64,000 nt of DNA from Chitinophaga tropicalis (GCF_009758205.1 NZ_WRXN01000003.1:434001-498000), one strand, 5' to 3'. Numbered from the stretch's first letter, positions 17,101 through 25,359 are shown. The notes: a model not told the origin generated them from the sequence alone. Program-made: numbers and translations.

Positions 17101-18243
17101 ATGAAGTATCTCATATATAGTGCGCTTATACTATTTTTATTTTCATGCGGCAGCAAAGCGGAAAAAGAACCTGTTAAAGAAGCGGAACCGGAGGCTGAGA
17201 CGTCGACAATAGCCACACTTACACCTGCGCAATTCCAGACGGCCGGCATTGTGCTGGGCAATGTTGAAAAGAAGCAGATCAGCAGTAATATCAAAGCTAA
17301 TGGTAAACTGGACGTTCCTCCGCAGAGCCTGATATCTGTTTCTGCACCTTTTGGCGCTTTTATCAAAAACACAGAACTGCTGCAGGGCTCTTTTGTAAGG
17401 AAGGGGCAGATAGTGGTATCGCTGCAGCATCCTGACCTGATACAGTTACAACAGGATTACCTGGAGAATAAAAGTCAGCAGGAATACCTGCAAGCAGAAT
17501 ACAAACGGCAGGAAGAGCTGGCAAAAGAAAATGTGAATGCGCAGAAGGTATTCCAGCAGGCTAAAGCCAATTACCAGACTGCCCTTGCCAGGATCAAAGG
17601 GTTGCAGGAGAAGCTGAAACTGCTGAATATAGATATGAAAGCGCTGGATGCAGGCAATATCCAGAGCACTATCAATCTTTACAGCCCTATCACCGGTTAT
17701 GTAACAGCTGTGAATACGAATATAGGCGCATACGTTAATCCGAGCGACAAGCTTTTTGAGATCGTTAATACGGAGCATCTGCATGCAGAGCTGACAGTAT
17801 TTGAAAAGGATATTCCCAAGCTGAAGCTGGAACAACGGGTGCGTTTTACATTAGCGAATGAAACAAAGCAGCGTACTGCCAGTGTACATCTGATAGGAAG
17901 GCAGATCAGTGATGAGCGTACGGTAAGGGTGCATTGTCACCTGGACAGGGAGGACAGGGAGTTGTTGCCTGGCATGTATCTTACTGCATGGATAGAAACG
18001 GGCAATGCCATGGTGAACGCTCTGCCTGATGATGCTATTATCCAGTTTGAGGATAAGCCCTGTATCTTCATTGCGAAGAGTAAATACCAGTATGAAATGG
18101 TGCCAATAGAAAAGGGGAATAGTGAGCTGGGGTATACGGAGGTGATCCTGCCGCAGGGGTTTGATATTGCGGGTACGAAGGTGGTGGTGAAGGGAGCCTA
18201 TTTCCTTTTTGCCAAGCTGAGGAACGTAGAAGAAGAGGAGTAA
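17101..18243 (+). CDS. CusB/CzcB-type periplasmic adaptor, lipoprotein
   Basis: A 380-residue lipoprotein (MKYLIYSALILFLFSCGSK, Cys16). Adaptor parts follow in order: first barrel-sandwich strand set (GKLDVPPQSLISVSAPFGAF), lipoyl-like half (LLQGSFVRKGQIVVSLQHPDL), a long coiled-coil hairpin (about 125-180), the second half (LYSPITGYVTAVNTNIGAYV), a beta-barrel and a membrane-proximal domain. No His- or Met-rich metal tail is seen. It starts 12 nt after the pump-OMF fusion and ends at a strong terminator, completing the efflux operon. Confidence 0.88.
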   Translation: MKYLIYSALILFLFSCGSKAEKEPVKEAEPEAETSTIATLTPAQFQTAGIVLGNVEKKQISSNIKANGKLDVPPQSLISVSAPFGAFIKNTELLQGSFVRKGQIVVSLQHPDLIQLQQDYLENKSQQEYLQAEYKRQEELAKENVNAQKVFQQAKANYQTALARIKGLQEKLKLLNIDMKALDAGNIQSTINLYSPITGYVTAVNTNIGAYVNPSDKLFEIVNTEHLHAELTVFEKDIPKLKLEQRVRFTLANETKQRTASVHLIGRQISDERTVRVHCHLDREDRELLPGMYLTAWIETGNAMVNALPDDAIIQFEDKPCIFIAKSKYQYEMVPIEKGNSELGYTEVILPQGFDIAGTKVVVKGAYFLFAKLRNVEEEE

Positions 18244-18249
18244 TCAAGG

Positions 18250-18280
18250 TTACCGGAGGCAAAGCTTTTGCCTCCGGTAA
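18250..18280 (+). terminator. Terminator of the heavy-metal efflux operon
   Basis: A perfect 14-bp stem (TTACCGGAGGCAAA / TTTGCCTCCGGTAA) with a 3-nt loop, starting 6 nt after the adaptor stop. Confidence 0.75.
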
Positions 18281-18350
18281 TAATATTTGGATAAAAACCG
18301 CTAAGCATCAGCCAAAATTTAAGTAACCTTCACAGAATTTTAATCTGAGA

Positions 18351-18382
18351 TTTACCATACAGAATAACCAGAAGTAAGTTTG
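18351..18382 (+). promoter_or_regulatory. Promoter of the HExxH lipoprotein gene
   Basis: TTTA (18351-18354), a 20-bp spacer and TAAGTTTG (18375-18382). The -7 element matches fully and the -33 element has one mismatch. It is 64 nt upstream of the ATG. Confidence 0.6.
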
Positions 18383-18446
18383 TTTACCAAAATCTGTCGT
18401 AACCCGTGAAAAAGCCTTCTTAACCACGAAAAACTTAATTAATCTT

Positions 18447-19067
18447 ATGAACTTTTATGCGCTATCAACCCGTATTGCTGGTCTGTTCCTATTCTTCGCT
18501 ATCCTCAGTTGCCAGAAAGAACAGGAGACACTTCCTGAACCAGAGAAAATTGCTGATGTTTCAGCCCAGGTCCAGGGCACACTAACCTGGTATCTTGTTA
18601 CTGTTGCCAATCCCACTGCCGATCAGCAGGATGCCTATAACAGGATCACTGCCGCTATGAATGCTGCTGTAGCTATGTACAATGCCCAGACACCTTACTG
18701 TAGTGGTACATTACGGGTGGAATATAATACCAGTGTAGCCACTGCCGATGGTAATGTGAACGGTACTATCCGTTTTGGTTCCAACCGGACTTATATGACC
18801 CAATGTACTGCCCAGCATGAGATTGCGCATACGCAGGGAGTAGGTACTACCACACGCTGGTCACAGCTGGTTGTTTCCGGTAAATTCACCGGCGCTTATA
18901 CACTTGCTATGCTGCGTACTTTTCCTGAAGATGGTCCTAATGCAACGCTGAGTGCTGACGGACATTCTTTCTGGCCTTATGGTCTTAACTATAACAGTGA
19001 ATGGACTACCCTTAACGGTCAGAGAAACGCTATCCTTGTCGGAGAAATGCAAAGGGATGGCGTATAA
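18447..19067 (+). CDS. Secreted lipoprotein with an HExxH metallopeptidase-like motif
   Basis: A 206-residue lipoprotein (Cys22 after FLFFAILS). After a linker of about 20 residues comes a helix rich in Ala (ITAAMNAAVAMYNAQ), then HEIAHTQGVG at residues 124-133, the zinc-binding HExxH followed by Gly as in zincin peptidases. A later DGHSFWPYGLNY segment could supply the third ligand. Cys85 and Cys120 may form a disulfide. The TQGVG ... FWPYG pattern also occurs as an uncharacterised module in other secreted bacterial proteins. Protease activity is inferred only from the motif. Single gene with its own promoter and terminator. Confidence 0.7.
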   Translation: MNFYALSTRIAGLFLFFAILSCQKEQETLPEPEKIADVSAQVQGTLTWYLVTVANPTADQQDAYNRITAAMNAAVAMYNAQTPYCSGTLRVEYNTSVATADGNVNGTIRFGSNRTYMTQCTAQHEIAHTQGVGTTTRWSQLVVSGKFTGAYTLAMLRTFPEDGPNATLSADGHSFWPYGLNYNSEWTTLNGQRNAILVGEMQRDGV

Positions 19068-19093
19068 GAACTGACCGCTGGTATATTCTGATT

Positions 19094-19119
19094 AAAACCA
19101 TCTCCGTGCAGATGGTTTT
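19094..19119 (+). terminator. Terminator after the HExxH lipoprotein gene
   Basis: A perfect 10-bp stem AAAACCATCT / AGATGGTTTT with a 6-nt loop, ending in a T run, 26 nt after the stop. Confidence 0.65.
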
Positions 19120-19141
19120 AGTTATTTAATCCTGTTACTGT

Positions 19142-20053
19142 ATGAAAAACAACCTGATCTTCTTCTTTCTCCTATTCGCTGCCTGTAATGATGGCTATAA
19201 AAAAGGCCCGGCAGATATGCAATACCTTATTCATCATGATGAGCCCGGGGCTGCGATAAAGCCGGGCGACTACCTGTGCCTTCATTATATTCACCGCACA
19301 GAGAATGACTCACTACTGGCCAGTTCCTATGACTTTGACCATGCTGTGATCTTCCCGCAACGTAAGCCTGCTTTCAGAGGAGATATCTTTACAGGCCTGG
19401 CTTTACTGAGTGAGGGCGACAGCGCTACATTCAAACTGAACTTTGATTCCATGCAGATCATCCTGAATGTTCCGAAGCCCCCATCTGTAAAAGGTAAATA
19501 CCTGCTTTTCACCGTTAAGATTGAAAGGGTGATACCCAAAGGAGCCAAACCCGATTCTGTTTTTAATAAGGAGGTGCGCGCTTTTCTTGCAGAAGATGCC
19601 GCCGGAAGCAAGGCTGCGGAAGCCGGTAAGATAAGCCGTTATATTGCGGAGCATAAGCTATCTCCGCAGCAAACTTCTTCGGGTTTGTATTATATAGTTG
19701 ACAGGCAGGGGAGCGGGCCGCTGGCTAAGCCGGGAGATACTGTGAAATTCGACCATACAGGAAGGTATATTACTGGCAGAATATTTGACAGCAGTATGAA
19801 GGATACTGCCATGAAAGCGGGCATATTTGATCTGAGGCGTCCTTATACTCCTACTGTAGCGGTAGCAGGGCAGAAGGTAACTGTTCCGGGGGTGGATGAA
19901 GCGTTATTACACTTTCCCCAGGGTACAAAGGTGACGCTGATCCTTCCTTCTGCGCTGGCATATGGTGGGGACGGAAATGCGGTTTTTCCGCCGTATACAC
20001 CATTGGTGTTTGGTGTTGAAATACTGGATATTGTTAAGAGCGGAAATCCATAG
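19142..20053 (+). CDS. FKBP-type peptidyl-prolyl cis-trans isomerase, lipoprotein
   Basis: A 303-residue lipoprotein (MKNNLIFFFLLFAACNDG, Cys15). The C-terminal domain (about 180-300) is a clear FKBP: SGLYYIVDRQGSG, GDTVKFDHTGRY, GRIFDSSM, VPGVDEALLHFPQGTKV, LPSALAYG, PLVFGVEILDI. The N-terminal half (about 25-135) repeats the same pattern more weakly (GDYLCLHYIHRTENDS, GLALLSEGDSATFKL, LLFTVKIERV), so it is probably a second, degenerate FKBP domain. It likely helps fold exported proteins at the outer membrane or in the periplasm. Convergent with the SDR gene. Confidence 0.88.
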   Translation: MKNNLIFFFLLFAACNDGYKKGPADMQYLIHHDEPGAAIKPGDYLCLHYIHRTENDSLLASSYDFDHAVIFPQRKPAFRGDIFTGLALLSEGDSATFKLNFDSMQIILNVPKPPSVKGKYLLFTVKIERVIPKGAKPDSVFNKEVRAFLAEDAAGSKAAEAGKISRYIAEHKLSPQQTSSGLYYIVDRQGSGPLAKPGDTVKFDHTGRYITGRIFDSSMKDTAMKAGIFDLRRPYTPTVAVAGQKVTVPGVDEALLHFPQGTKVTLILPSALAYGGDGNAVFPPYTPLVFGVEILDIVKSGNP

Positions 20054-20083
20054 TAGATTGAAAGCTGATAATATAAAAGAAAG

Positions 20084-20107
20084 CGCCGTTAACTATAGTT
20101 AACGGCG
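20084..20107. terminator. Bidirectional terminator between the FKBP and SDR genes
   Basis: A perfect 10-bp stem CGCCGTTAAC / GTTAACGGCG with a TATA loop, between two convergent genes. On the minus strand it is followed by TTTCTTTTAT; the plus side has a weaker T tract. Confidence 0.7.
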
Positions 20108-20114
20108 TTGGTCT

Positions 20115-20909
20115 TTATAGAATGGTATTTAGTTTCCCCCCATCAGCACGGAGGGCTGAACCGTTGGTAGCTATAGATAATGGGCTGGCAAGGTAAACTG
20201 CCAGGCTGGCTATTTCTGAGGGATCGATGAAACGTTGCAAGAGAGAGGTAGGGCTTATTACAGTCATCAGGTTTTTCTTTACCTCATTTACGCTGAGTTG
20301 CTGGGTTGATGAGAGATATTCAACAGCAGCTGCTACTCCTTCGGAATAGGTGGGGCCGCCCAGTATAGTATTAACTGTTACGCTGGTGCCTTTGGTCAGC
20401 TCTGCCAGACCGCGACTAAGAGATAACATGGCCGTTTTGGTCATTCCGTAGTGGATCATGTTTCCGGGAATGTTCACACCAGATTCACTGCTAATGAAGA
20501 TGATCCTGCCCTGTTTTTTCTCCAGCATTTTGGGGAGTAAGGCCCTGGATAAGCGTATGCCGCTTAAAACGTTGATTTCAAAGAATTGCAGCCATTCTTC
20601 GTCCCGGATATCTGAGAATTGTTTCAGGTCAAAAATGCCAATATTATTGACCAGGATATCTATGTCCGGCAGTTCAGTCAACAGGTTGTTTACCTCGTCT
20701 ACCTTTGCAAAATTAGCAGCAATACCGGTTACTTCTGCTGTGGGGACCTCCTGTCTGAGCCGTTGTATGGCATCGTTGATCTTCTCCCTTGTTCTGCCGT
20801 TAATAATGACCTTTGCTCCTTCAAGCAATAAGGCCCTGGCAATAGCAAACCCGATACCTTGTGTTGACCCGCTTATAAATGCGGTCTTTGATCTTAGTTG
20901 CAGATCCAT
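20115..20909 (-). CDS. SDR-family oxidoreductase paired with a TetR repressor
   Basis: A 264-residue classical SDR: FISGSTQGIGFAIA glycine motif at about residues 12-25, NGRTREKI (NADP type), NNIG in place of NNAG, ISSESG and HYGMTK catalytic Ser/Tyr/Lys, ending in LRADGG. The C-terminal DGG is common in 3-oxoacyl-ACP-reductase-like SDRs; the substrate is unknown. It is preceded by a 120-bp region with two TTGTA..TACAA palindromes and then a TetR gene on the same strand, so it is probably induced when a small molecule releases that repressor. Confidence 0.87.
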   Translation of the reverse strand: MDLQLRSKTAFISGSTQGIGFAIARALLLEGAKVIINGRTREKINDAIQRLRQEVPTAEVTGIAANFAKVDEVNNLLTELPDIDILVNNIGIFDLKQFSDIRDEEWLQFFEINVLSGIRLSRALLPKMLEKKQGRIIFISSESGVNIPGNMIHYGMTKTAMLSLSRGLAELTKGTSVTVNTILGGPTYSEGVAAAVEYLSSTQQLSVNEVKKNLMTVISPTSLLQRFIDPSEIASLAVYLASPLSIATNGSALRADGGKLNTIL

Positions 20910-20929
20910 AGTTGTGTTTATAGTTATTT

Positions 20930-20947
20930 TTGTAATGATCAGTACAA
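20930..20947. promoter_or_regulatory. Operator-like palindrome 1 (TTGTA..TACAA)
   Basis: An 18-bp palindrome TTGTAATGATCAGTACAA, with one mismatched pair, 21 bp upstream of the SDR start. It is repeated in similar form at 20996-21013. Probably bound by the adjacent TetR protein. Confidence 0.5.
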
Positions 20948-20995
20948 TAATAGAGAAAGCAACAGGATGAAGGGGTTCATCCTGAATTGTATATT

Positions 20996-21013
20996 TTGTA
21001 GTGATTGGTACAA
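20996..21013. promoter_or_regulatory. Operator-like palindrome 2 (TTGTA..TACAA)
   Basis: TTGTAGTGATTGGTACAA. It has the same 5-bp arms and spacing as palindrome 1, and the flank TTT...AATAGA is also shared. It lies 16 bp past the end of the tetR-type gene. Confidence 0.45.
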
Positions 21014-21029
21014 AAATAGATAAAAAAAT

Positions 21030-21611
21030 TTAACTGATAATATCCAGTTGCATTTCTATCTGTTTAAGCAATACTTTTTTTTCGGGGTACATGCGTCTTA
21101 AGATATTTATACCGCCCCACAGTGTGACCAGGTAACGGCCCAGTATTACGGGATCAGCCTGGTTTTTAATTGTACCTTTCTTTTGTTCTTTTTCGATGGC
21201 GCCGGAGAACATCTTTTCTACTTCTTTTAATATAGCCACGGCATCCTGCTGGAGTTCTTCATCCAGGAAGGTCATCTCTACCACGGTATTGACAATGATA
21301 CAGCCCTGGAGGTGGGTTTCTTTATCAGCTTTTGCTATACTGCGGAAGAAGTCTTTTATGAGTTCAACCGGGGTATCAGTTTTGCTGAGTTCTTTTTTAA
21401 ACTCGTTGAATGCTTCCCTGCGCTGTTGAATGGCTTTGGTGAACAATTCTTTTTTCCCTCCTCTGAAGGCATTGTAAAAGCTGCCACTGCCAATACCCAT
21501 GGCTACAAGAAGGTCATCCAGGGAAGTTGCAGTATATCCTTTGGTCCAGAATACTTTCTGGGCTTTTTCTAAAATGTCTTTATTGTCGTAAATGGTAGGT
21601 CTGCCTCTCAT
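21030..21611 (-). CDS. TetR/AcrR-family transcriptional regulator
   Basis: A 193-residue protein starting MRGRPTIYDNKDILEKAQKVFW. The helix-turn-helix follows (GYTATSLDDLLVAMGIGSGSFYNAF, residues about 25-49), then a TetR_C helical domain with a Cys-containing segment (HLQGCIIVNTVVEM) of the AcrR/YxaF type. It likely represses the SDR gene that follows on the same strand. The start MRGRPR/T is typical for the subgroup and needs no change. Confidence 0.87.
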   Translation of the reverse strand: MRGRPTIYDNKDILEKAQKVFWTKGYTATSLDDLLVAMGIGSGSFYNAFRGGKKELFTKAIQQRREAFNEFKKELSKTDTPVELIKDFFRSIAKADKETHLQGCIIVNTVVEMTFLDEELQQDAVAILKEVEKMFSGAIEKEQKKGTIKNQADPVILGRYLVTLWGGINILRRMYPEKKVLLKQIEMQLDIIS

Positions 21612-21646
21612 TTCGTTTTTGATTCGTGGGTGTAAAGATAAACACT

Positions 21647-22168
21647 TTAGAAACTAATGCCGAATTGAAGGCCAATACCTATGGTAGATGGATGATCATT
21701 CCCGAAACGGGCAGGAATGGGCATTGAAATAAAATAGCTATGATCCTTTTTCTTTACGATCACTTTATTAATAACGGTTGTAATGCCATACCTGCCATTG
21801 GTTTCGAAGGCCGCGCGATTTATGAGGGTAAAGCCTTTTCCCAGGCCCAACAGAAGACCGGGGTGGATGAGGAGGTTATTCATTTTACTGGTCCCATCAG
21901 CGGCACGTATGAAAGGAACTATTTCCATTGAAAACCCAATAGTTGGACTTTTCCATATATTGATGCCGGTAGGTAAGCCAGCTGTGTAAGCGCCGTTAAA
22001 ATTGACATGTGCCCCGCCGTTTCCGAAAGTGACAATAGGGTGCAGAATGGCGACGTAGCCGGTTATCCTGGGATAGGTAATGGCAGGAGTTTGTGCGGTG
22101 GCGGTATGTACAAAGAACAGTATTGCAGATAATAATGTAAGCAGTCGAAGTAATATTTTCCTTTCCAT
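21647..22168 (-). CDS. Small exported, probably outer-membrane beta-barrel-like protein
   Basis: A 173-residue protein with a signal peptide (MERKILLRLLTLLSAILFFVHTATAQ). The mature part has alternating hydrophobic strands, many Gly and aromatic turns, and ends in GIGLQFGISF, with a C-terminal aromatic residue as in beta-barrel outer-membrane proteins. The segment GYVAILHPIVTFGNGG is typical of such barrels in Bacteroidota. No family name can be given. It ends 35 nt upstream of the TetR start on the same strand, so it could be read through into tetR. Confidence 0.6.
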   Translation of the reverse strand: MERKILLRLLTLLSAILFFVHTATAQTPAITYPRITGYVAILHPIVTFGNGGAHVNFNGAYTAGLPTGINIWKSPTIGFSMEIVPFIRAADGTSKMNNLLIHPGLLLGLGKGFTLINRAAFETNGRYGITTVINKVIVKKKDHSYFISMPIPARFGNDHPSTIGIGLQFGISF

Positions 22169-22221
22169 GAGGCTTTTTACTGCAATGCTAGCTGGTTATG
22201 CCTGCCGGAAATAGAACATAA

Positions 22222-23082
22222 TTATCTTTTGGTATTTTCTTTACCTTTTAGAAGCTGTTTTTTATAGGAAGAGGGTGTTGTACCCATCTGTTGCCTGAAG
22301 ACACGTGTGAAGTGGCTTTGGTCTGAGAACCCGGTGAGGTAAGCTATCTCTGTTAAGCTGTATCCAGTGTTTTTAAGCAGGTCAATAGCTTTTTCGATCC
22401 TCATTTTACGTATATACTCACCATATGAAAGATTGTCGAAATATTTGGAGAATTCGCGGGAGAGATAAGTAGGGTTGATGTCCAGATCTTTGGAGATGTC
22501 TTTCAGGCTAAGAGTAAAGTTAGTATCCATCTGGTCCTGGATGATCTCTTTCAGTTCATTGGCCCAGTCAGGCACCTGTTGTGAATCTTTCTTCTGTATG
22601 TATTTATGGAAGACTTCCAGCAACATCTGTTCAACCGGTCCGGCCTGTGTATGCTTTAAATGATACAGGTGCCTGGCCCAGCTGTACAGGCCATCGTAAA
22701 TGGTCATGCCTAATTCCAGGAGCTCATGATCGTTTTTGATATTGTAGGCCAGGCCGGAGAAGATGGCTTCCAGTCCGGCTGATTGTGCGGAGAAATCATG
22801 GCGATCGGTATCTGCTCCGCGAACGATAACGGCTATTCTTTCCAATGCTGCGTCTTTCAGCTGGTGTTTCTTCAGGAAGTAATCGAAAGTGCAGCGGTCG
22901 TCATAGTGGGAGTATTCAACTCCGGGCATGTCAAACGGAATGGCATCCAGCGTCTTTGCCTGTGGCAAGACCTCTGCTGCAGGGGCGAAAATGATCTCTG
23001 CATCAGGGTCAATAAAGCGCCTGATGAGCCAGGGGCAGGCAATACGATCTATTTTGGGACGCTCCCGGGTAATCCATTTCAT
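22222..23082 (-). CDS. Fusion of a ChrB-type chromate-resistance domain with an AraC DNA-binding domain
   Basis: A 286-residue protein. Residues 1-140 match the C-terminal domain of ChrB (Chrome_Resist): WITRERPKIDRIACPWLIRRFIDP start, DMPGVEYSHYDDRCTFDYFL, IVRGADTDRHD. Residues about 185-280 are an AraC helix-turn-helix pair (SLKDISKDLDINPTYLSREF, then LTEIAYLTGFSDQSHFTRVF and GTTPSSYKK). Known ChrB proteins act as regulators or have Mn-dependent activity linked to chromate efflux, but no ChrA pump is present here. Overlaps the SRPBCC gene by 4 nt (ATGA), so the pair is translationally coupled. The stimulus may be another oxyanion or oxidative stress. Confidence 0.85.
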   Translation of the reverse strand: MKWITRERPKIDRIACPWLIRRFIDPDAEIIFAPAAEVLPQAKTLDAIPFDMPGVEYSHYDDRCTFDYFLKKHQLKDAALERIAVIVRGADTDRHDFSAQSAGLEAIFSGLAYNIKNDHELLELGMTIYDGLYSWARHLYHLKHTQAGPVEQMLLEVFHKYIQKKDSQQVPDWANELKEIIQDQMDTNFTLSLKDISKDLDINPTYLSREFSKYFDNLSYGEYIRKMRIEKAIDLLKNTGYSLTEIAYLTGFSDQSHFTRVFRQQMGTTPSSYKKQLLKGKENTKR

Positions 23083-23576
23083 TTATGTGATAGTTGTTCC
23101 AGTAATTTCGGTAATTTCTTTTTCAGTTGTTTTTTCCAGCCCATTTGCATTATGAAGCTGATGAGTACGAGTTTCAGTCCGCGGTAACCGGAATGTTCCA
23201 TAGAAAGGATCGTTCCGCCGCAGGTGGGTTCTAAAGTGAAGCTTAATACAGTGTCCAGCCTGGTGAAGATGCCTTTCGTCATTTTATCTGCCGTGTCTGA
23301 GTGGATGCCTGCACAGGCTAATGCTTTTTCCCCGGTAGCTTCGCCACGATATGTGTAAGCGATATGTTTTTGTGGCTCAAGGGCTATTACCTGGCAATGT
23401 GTTATACCATCCCAGCCTTTCTGTGGGGCCATGCGGAAGGTGAAATAATGGCCGGGTACGGGTTCAATGTCATTTTTCATGAACCAGCCCCCCAGCAATT
23501 CTGCATCTGTCAAAGCCCGCCAGACCTTTTCAGGAGGATATGGCAGGATGGTTTTTATTTTGATCGTGCGTGTCAT
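23079..23576 (-). CDS. SRPBCC-domain protein (AHSA1/START-like)
   Basis: A 165-residue single-domain protein starting MTRTIKIKTILPYPPEKVWRAL. It has the LLGGWFMKNDIEPVPGHYF and W-x-G segments of activator-of-Hsp90-ATPase-1 homologues. The fold is a hydrophobic-cavity helix-grip that often binds lipid-like ligands, and in bacteria such genes often sit with regulators. First gene of a two-gene unit with the ChrB-AraC fusion. It may sense or sequester a ligand for that regulator; this is inference only. Confidence 0.8.
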   Translation of the reverse strand: MTRTIKIKTILPYPPEKVWRALTDAELLGGWFMKNDIEPVPGHYFTFRMAPQKGWDGITHCQVIALEPQKHIAYTYRGEATGEKALACAGIHSDTADKMTKGIFTRLDTVLSFTLEPTCGGTILSMEHSGYRGLKLVLISFIMQMGWKKQLKKKLPKLLEQLSHK

Positions 23577-23610
23577 TTGTTGTTGTAAGCCATGAAGGTA
23601 ACATAAATGT

Positions 23611-25359
23611 TTAAAGGCCCCTTATCCGTTTCCACATGAGATTCATTGTCAGATCCTTTATGTCCGTGTTATCTCCGGTTAATTTCTTATACAGGGCATA
23701 AAGCTCAGTTTTATAATAGTAGGTTTGATATTCTTTGAAAGGTAGTTCACTGTCTAACACATCCTGATGATGTGTCTTTTCTTCTTCAGTCAGTACAGGT
23801 GCTTCCGGTTCGCTATCCTCATCCTGTTTTTTCTTTTCCTCTGCTTCTGCCTCTACCTCTTCTGTTACTGCTTCCGGAACTCTAACGCCAGACCTTTCTA
23901 TAATTGCGGCTATTTGTGCTTCCAGCCTTTCAATAGTTTCCTGTGCCGCTGTATACTTTAACCGTAATCCTTCCACTTCAAGCACATGCCTGTCATGGCT
24001 TTTTCTCCTTTCCGCCTTGAGCTTATTATGTTCTGCATTAAGGTCTACGATTGCTTTCTTAAGTTCCTGGATCTGTTCATCCCGATTCTTTATCTCTGCA
24101 TTTAATTTCCCGATCGTTTCACGTTCGACTTCCAGTTCAGCCTTTAATTTTTCAATCTGTTCTCTTTGTTCTGCACTGATTTCCGACAAGGCAGCCACCT
24201 CTTCAGCGAGTTTTAAGTTCTGTTTTTCCAGTTCCTCGTTTTTGGCTCGCAGTACTGTTACTTCGGCCATCAACTCATCTATTTTCTCCTGGTTCTGAGG
24301 ATCATCTTTAAGTACAGCCAGCTCTTTCAGCACTTTTTCGTATTTAGCTTTGAGCTCGTTCATATCTTTCCTGATTACAGCAGTAGCCTTTGTTGCAATA
24401 CCTAAAAATCCGGAATTGTTGAGTATAACATCGTTAGTTGTATCTACCAATGCCTGTTGGCCATCACCAGCAACAATTGGCGTGAGCCCGGGATTAGTAT
24501 TTACCTCTTTATCATAAGAGGAGGGAGAGGGGATATTAATATCGACTGACTGTACAGCGCCAATTTTAGTTTTGTCAGCCCTGATGGGGCTCCAGGAAGA
24601 AGTAATCTTACTGGCATATGGCACTGGGTCCTGACCATTTGCCTTTTTCGCTTTTGCGGAAGTATCGTCAGTATAGGTAACTGCTACTTTATAATAATAA
24701 AACTGGTGCTGGTCGTTCACTTTCTTTTTCAGGACCTCCTCAATATTGGCAGACTGCAGGGAATTAATTGTACCGGGAATGGCGGTCAGGTTACGTTCGT
24801 CATTGCCCGGGCCTCCCAGGTTATGATTTAGCAGGTGCCCTGCAATGTACGGCTGTCCGGAGATCTTTTTCATAAGACTGGTCCTGATATTCCAATGCTT
24901 TGCAGCGCCGCTCAGAGGTTCTGTACCAAGCATATGATCCGGCCCCAGGTTGGCTTCCATTTCGGTTCCTTCGCCGGCACTATCATGAACGGGCTTCCAT
25001 TTAATGTCGGTTGTAAAATCCTGCGTTCCATCTGATGATTTTACTCCAAGTCCCTCAGCAGTTGCCGGATTTGTTTCATCGTCATCGTCCATACTGGTTT
25101 TCAGCTTCTCCCAGCTGAATTTCCCTTTCTTGGTGCTTTGTTCAATATCCTTATATTTAGTCAGTTTTAACTGGAAAGGAGGTATTTCTGCTGATACTTC
25201 TCTATGTGGTAAGTCAGCTTCTTCGTCCGGTTTTTCATCTTTGATTTCCCGTTGCAATGGTTGAACTGCTGCGTGGGAAAGCCCGGAAGAATGTTGATTT
25301 TGTGCGGTTGCGCGGGAAAGACTATTGTCAGGTTGAACATTTATATTTTCATGGGACAT
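23611..25359 (-). CDS. Putative injection-system effector: HNH-like nuclease motif plus long coiled coil
   Basis: A 582-residue protein without signal peptide. Residues 1-60 are a polar, disordered leader containing AAVQPLQREIKDEKP, like the leaders of cargo proteins of extracellular contractile injection systems (eCIS). At residues 173-200 is GHLLNHNLGGPG...NLTAIPGTIN, the His/Asn core seen in DNA/RNA non-specific endonuclease-like toxin domains, His175 being the likely general base. Residues about 325-505 are an unbroken heptad coiled coil, then an acidic linker and a 60-residue helical tail. It lacks a DUF4157 core, and no immunity gene is seen beside it. Toxin role is inferred. Confidence 0.6.
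   Translation of the reverse strand: MSHENINVQPDNSLSRATAQNQHSSGLSHAAVQPLQREIKDEKPDEEADLPHREVSAEIPPFQLKLTKYKDIEQSTKKGKFSWEKLKTSMDDDDETNPATAEGLGVKSSDGTQDFTTDIKWKPVHDSAGEGTEMEANLGPDHMLGTEPLSGAAKHWNIRTSLMKKISGQPYIAGHLLNHNLGGPGNDERNLTAIPGTINSLQSANIEEVLKKKVNDQHQFYYYKVAVTYTDDTSAKAKKANGQDPVPYASKITSSWSPIRADKTKIGAVQSVDINIPSPSSYDKEVNTNPGLTPIVAGDGQQALVDTTNDVILNNSGFLGIATKATAVIRKDMNELKAKYEKVLKELAVLKDDPQNQEKIDELMAEVTVLRAKNEELEKQNLKLAEEVAALSEISAEQREQIEKLKAELEVERETIGKLNAEIKNRDEQIQELKKAIVDLNAEHNKLKAERRKSHDRHVLEVEGLRLKYTAAQETIERLEAQIAAIIERSGVRVPEAVTEEVEAEAEEKKKQDEDSEPEAPVLTEEEKTHHQDVLDSELPFKEYQTYYYKTELYALYKKLTGDNTDIKDLTMNLMWKRIRGL

Noticed and set aside
20964-20983. Perfect 8-bp inverted repeat AGGATGAA / TTCATCCT between the SDR and TetR genes
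   Set aside because: No T run on either side and no relation to the two operator palindromes around it; not enough to call a terminator or site.
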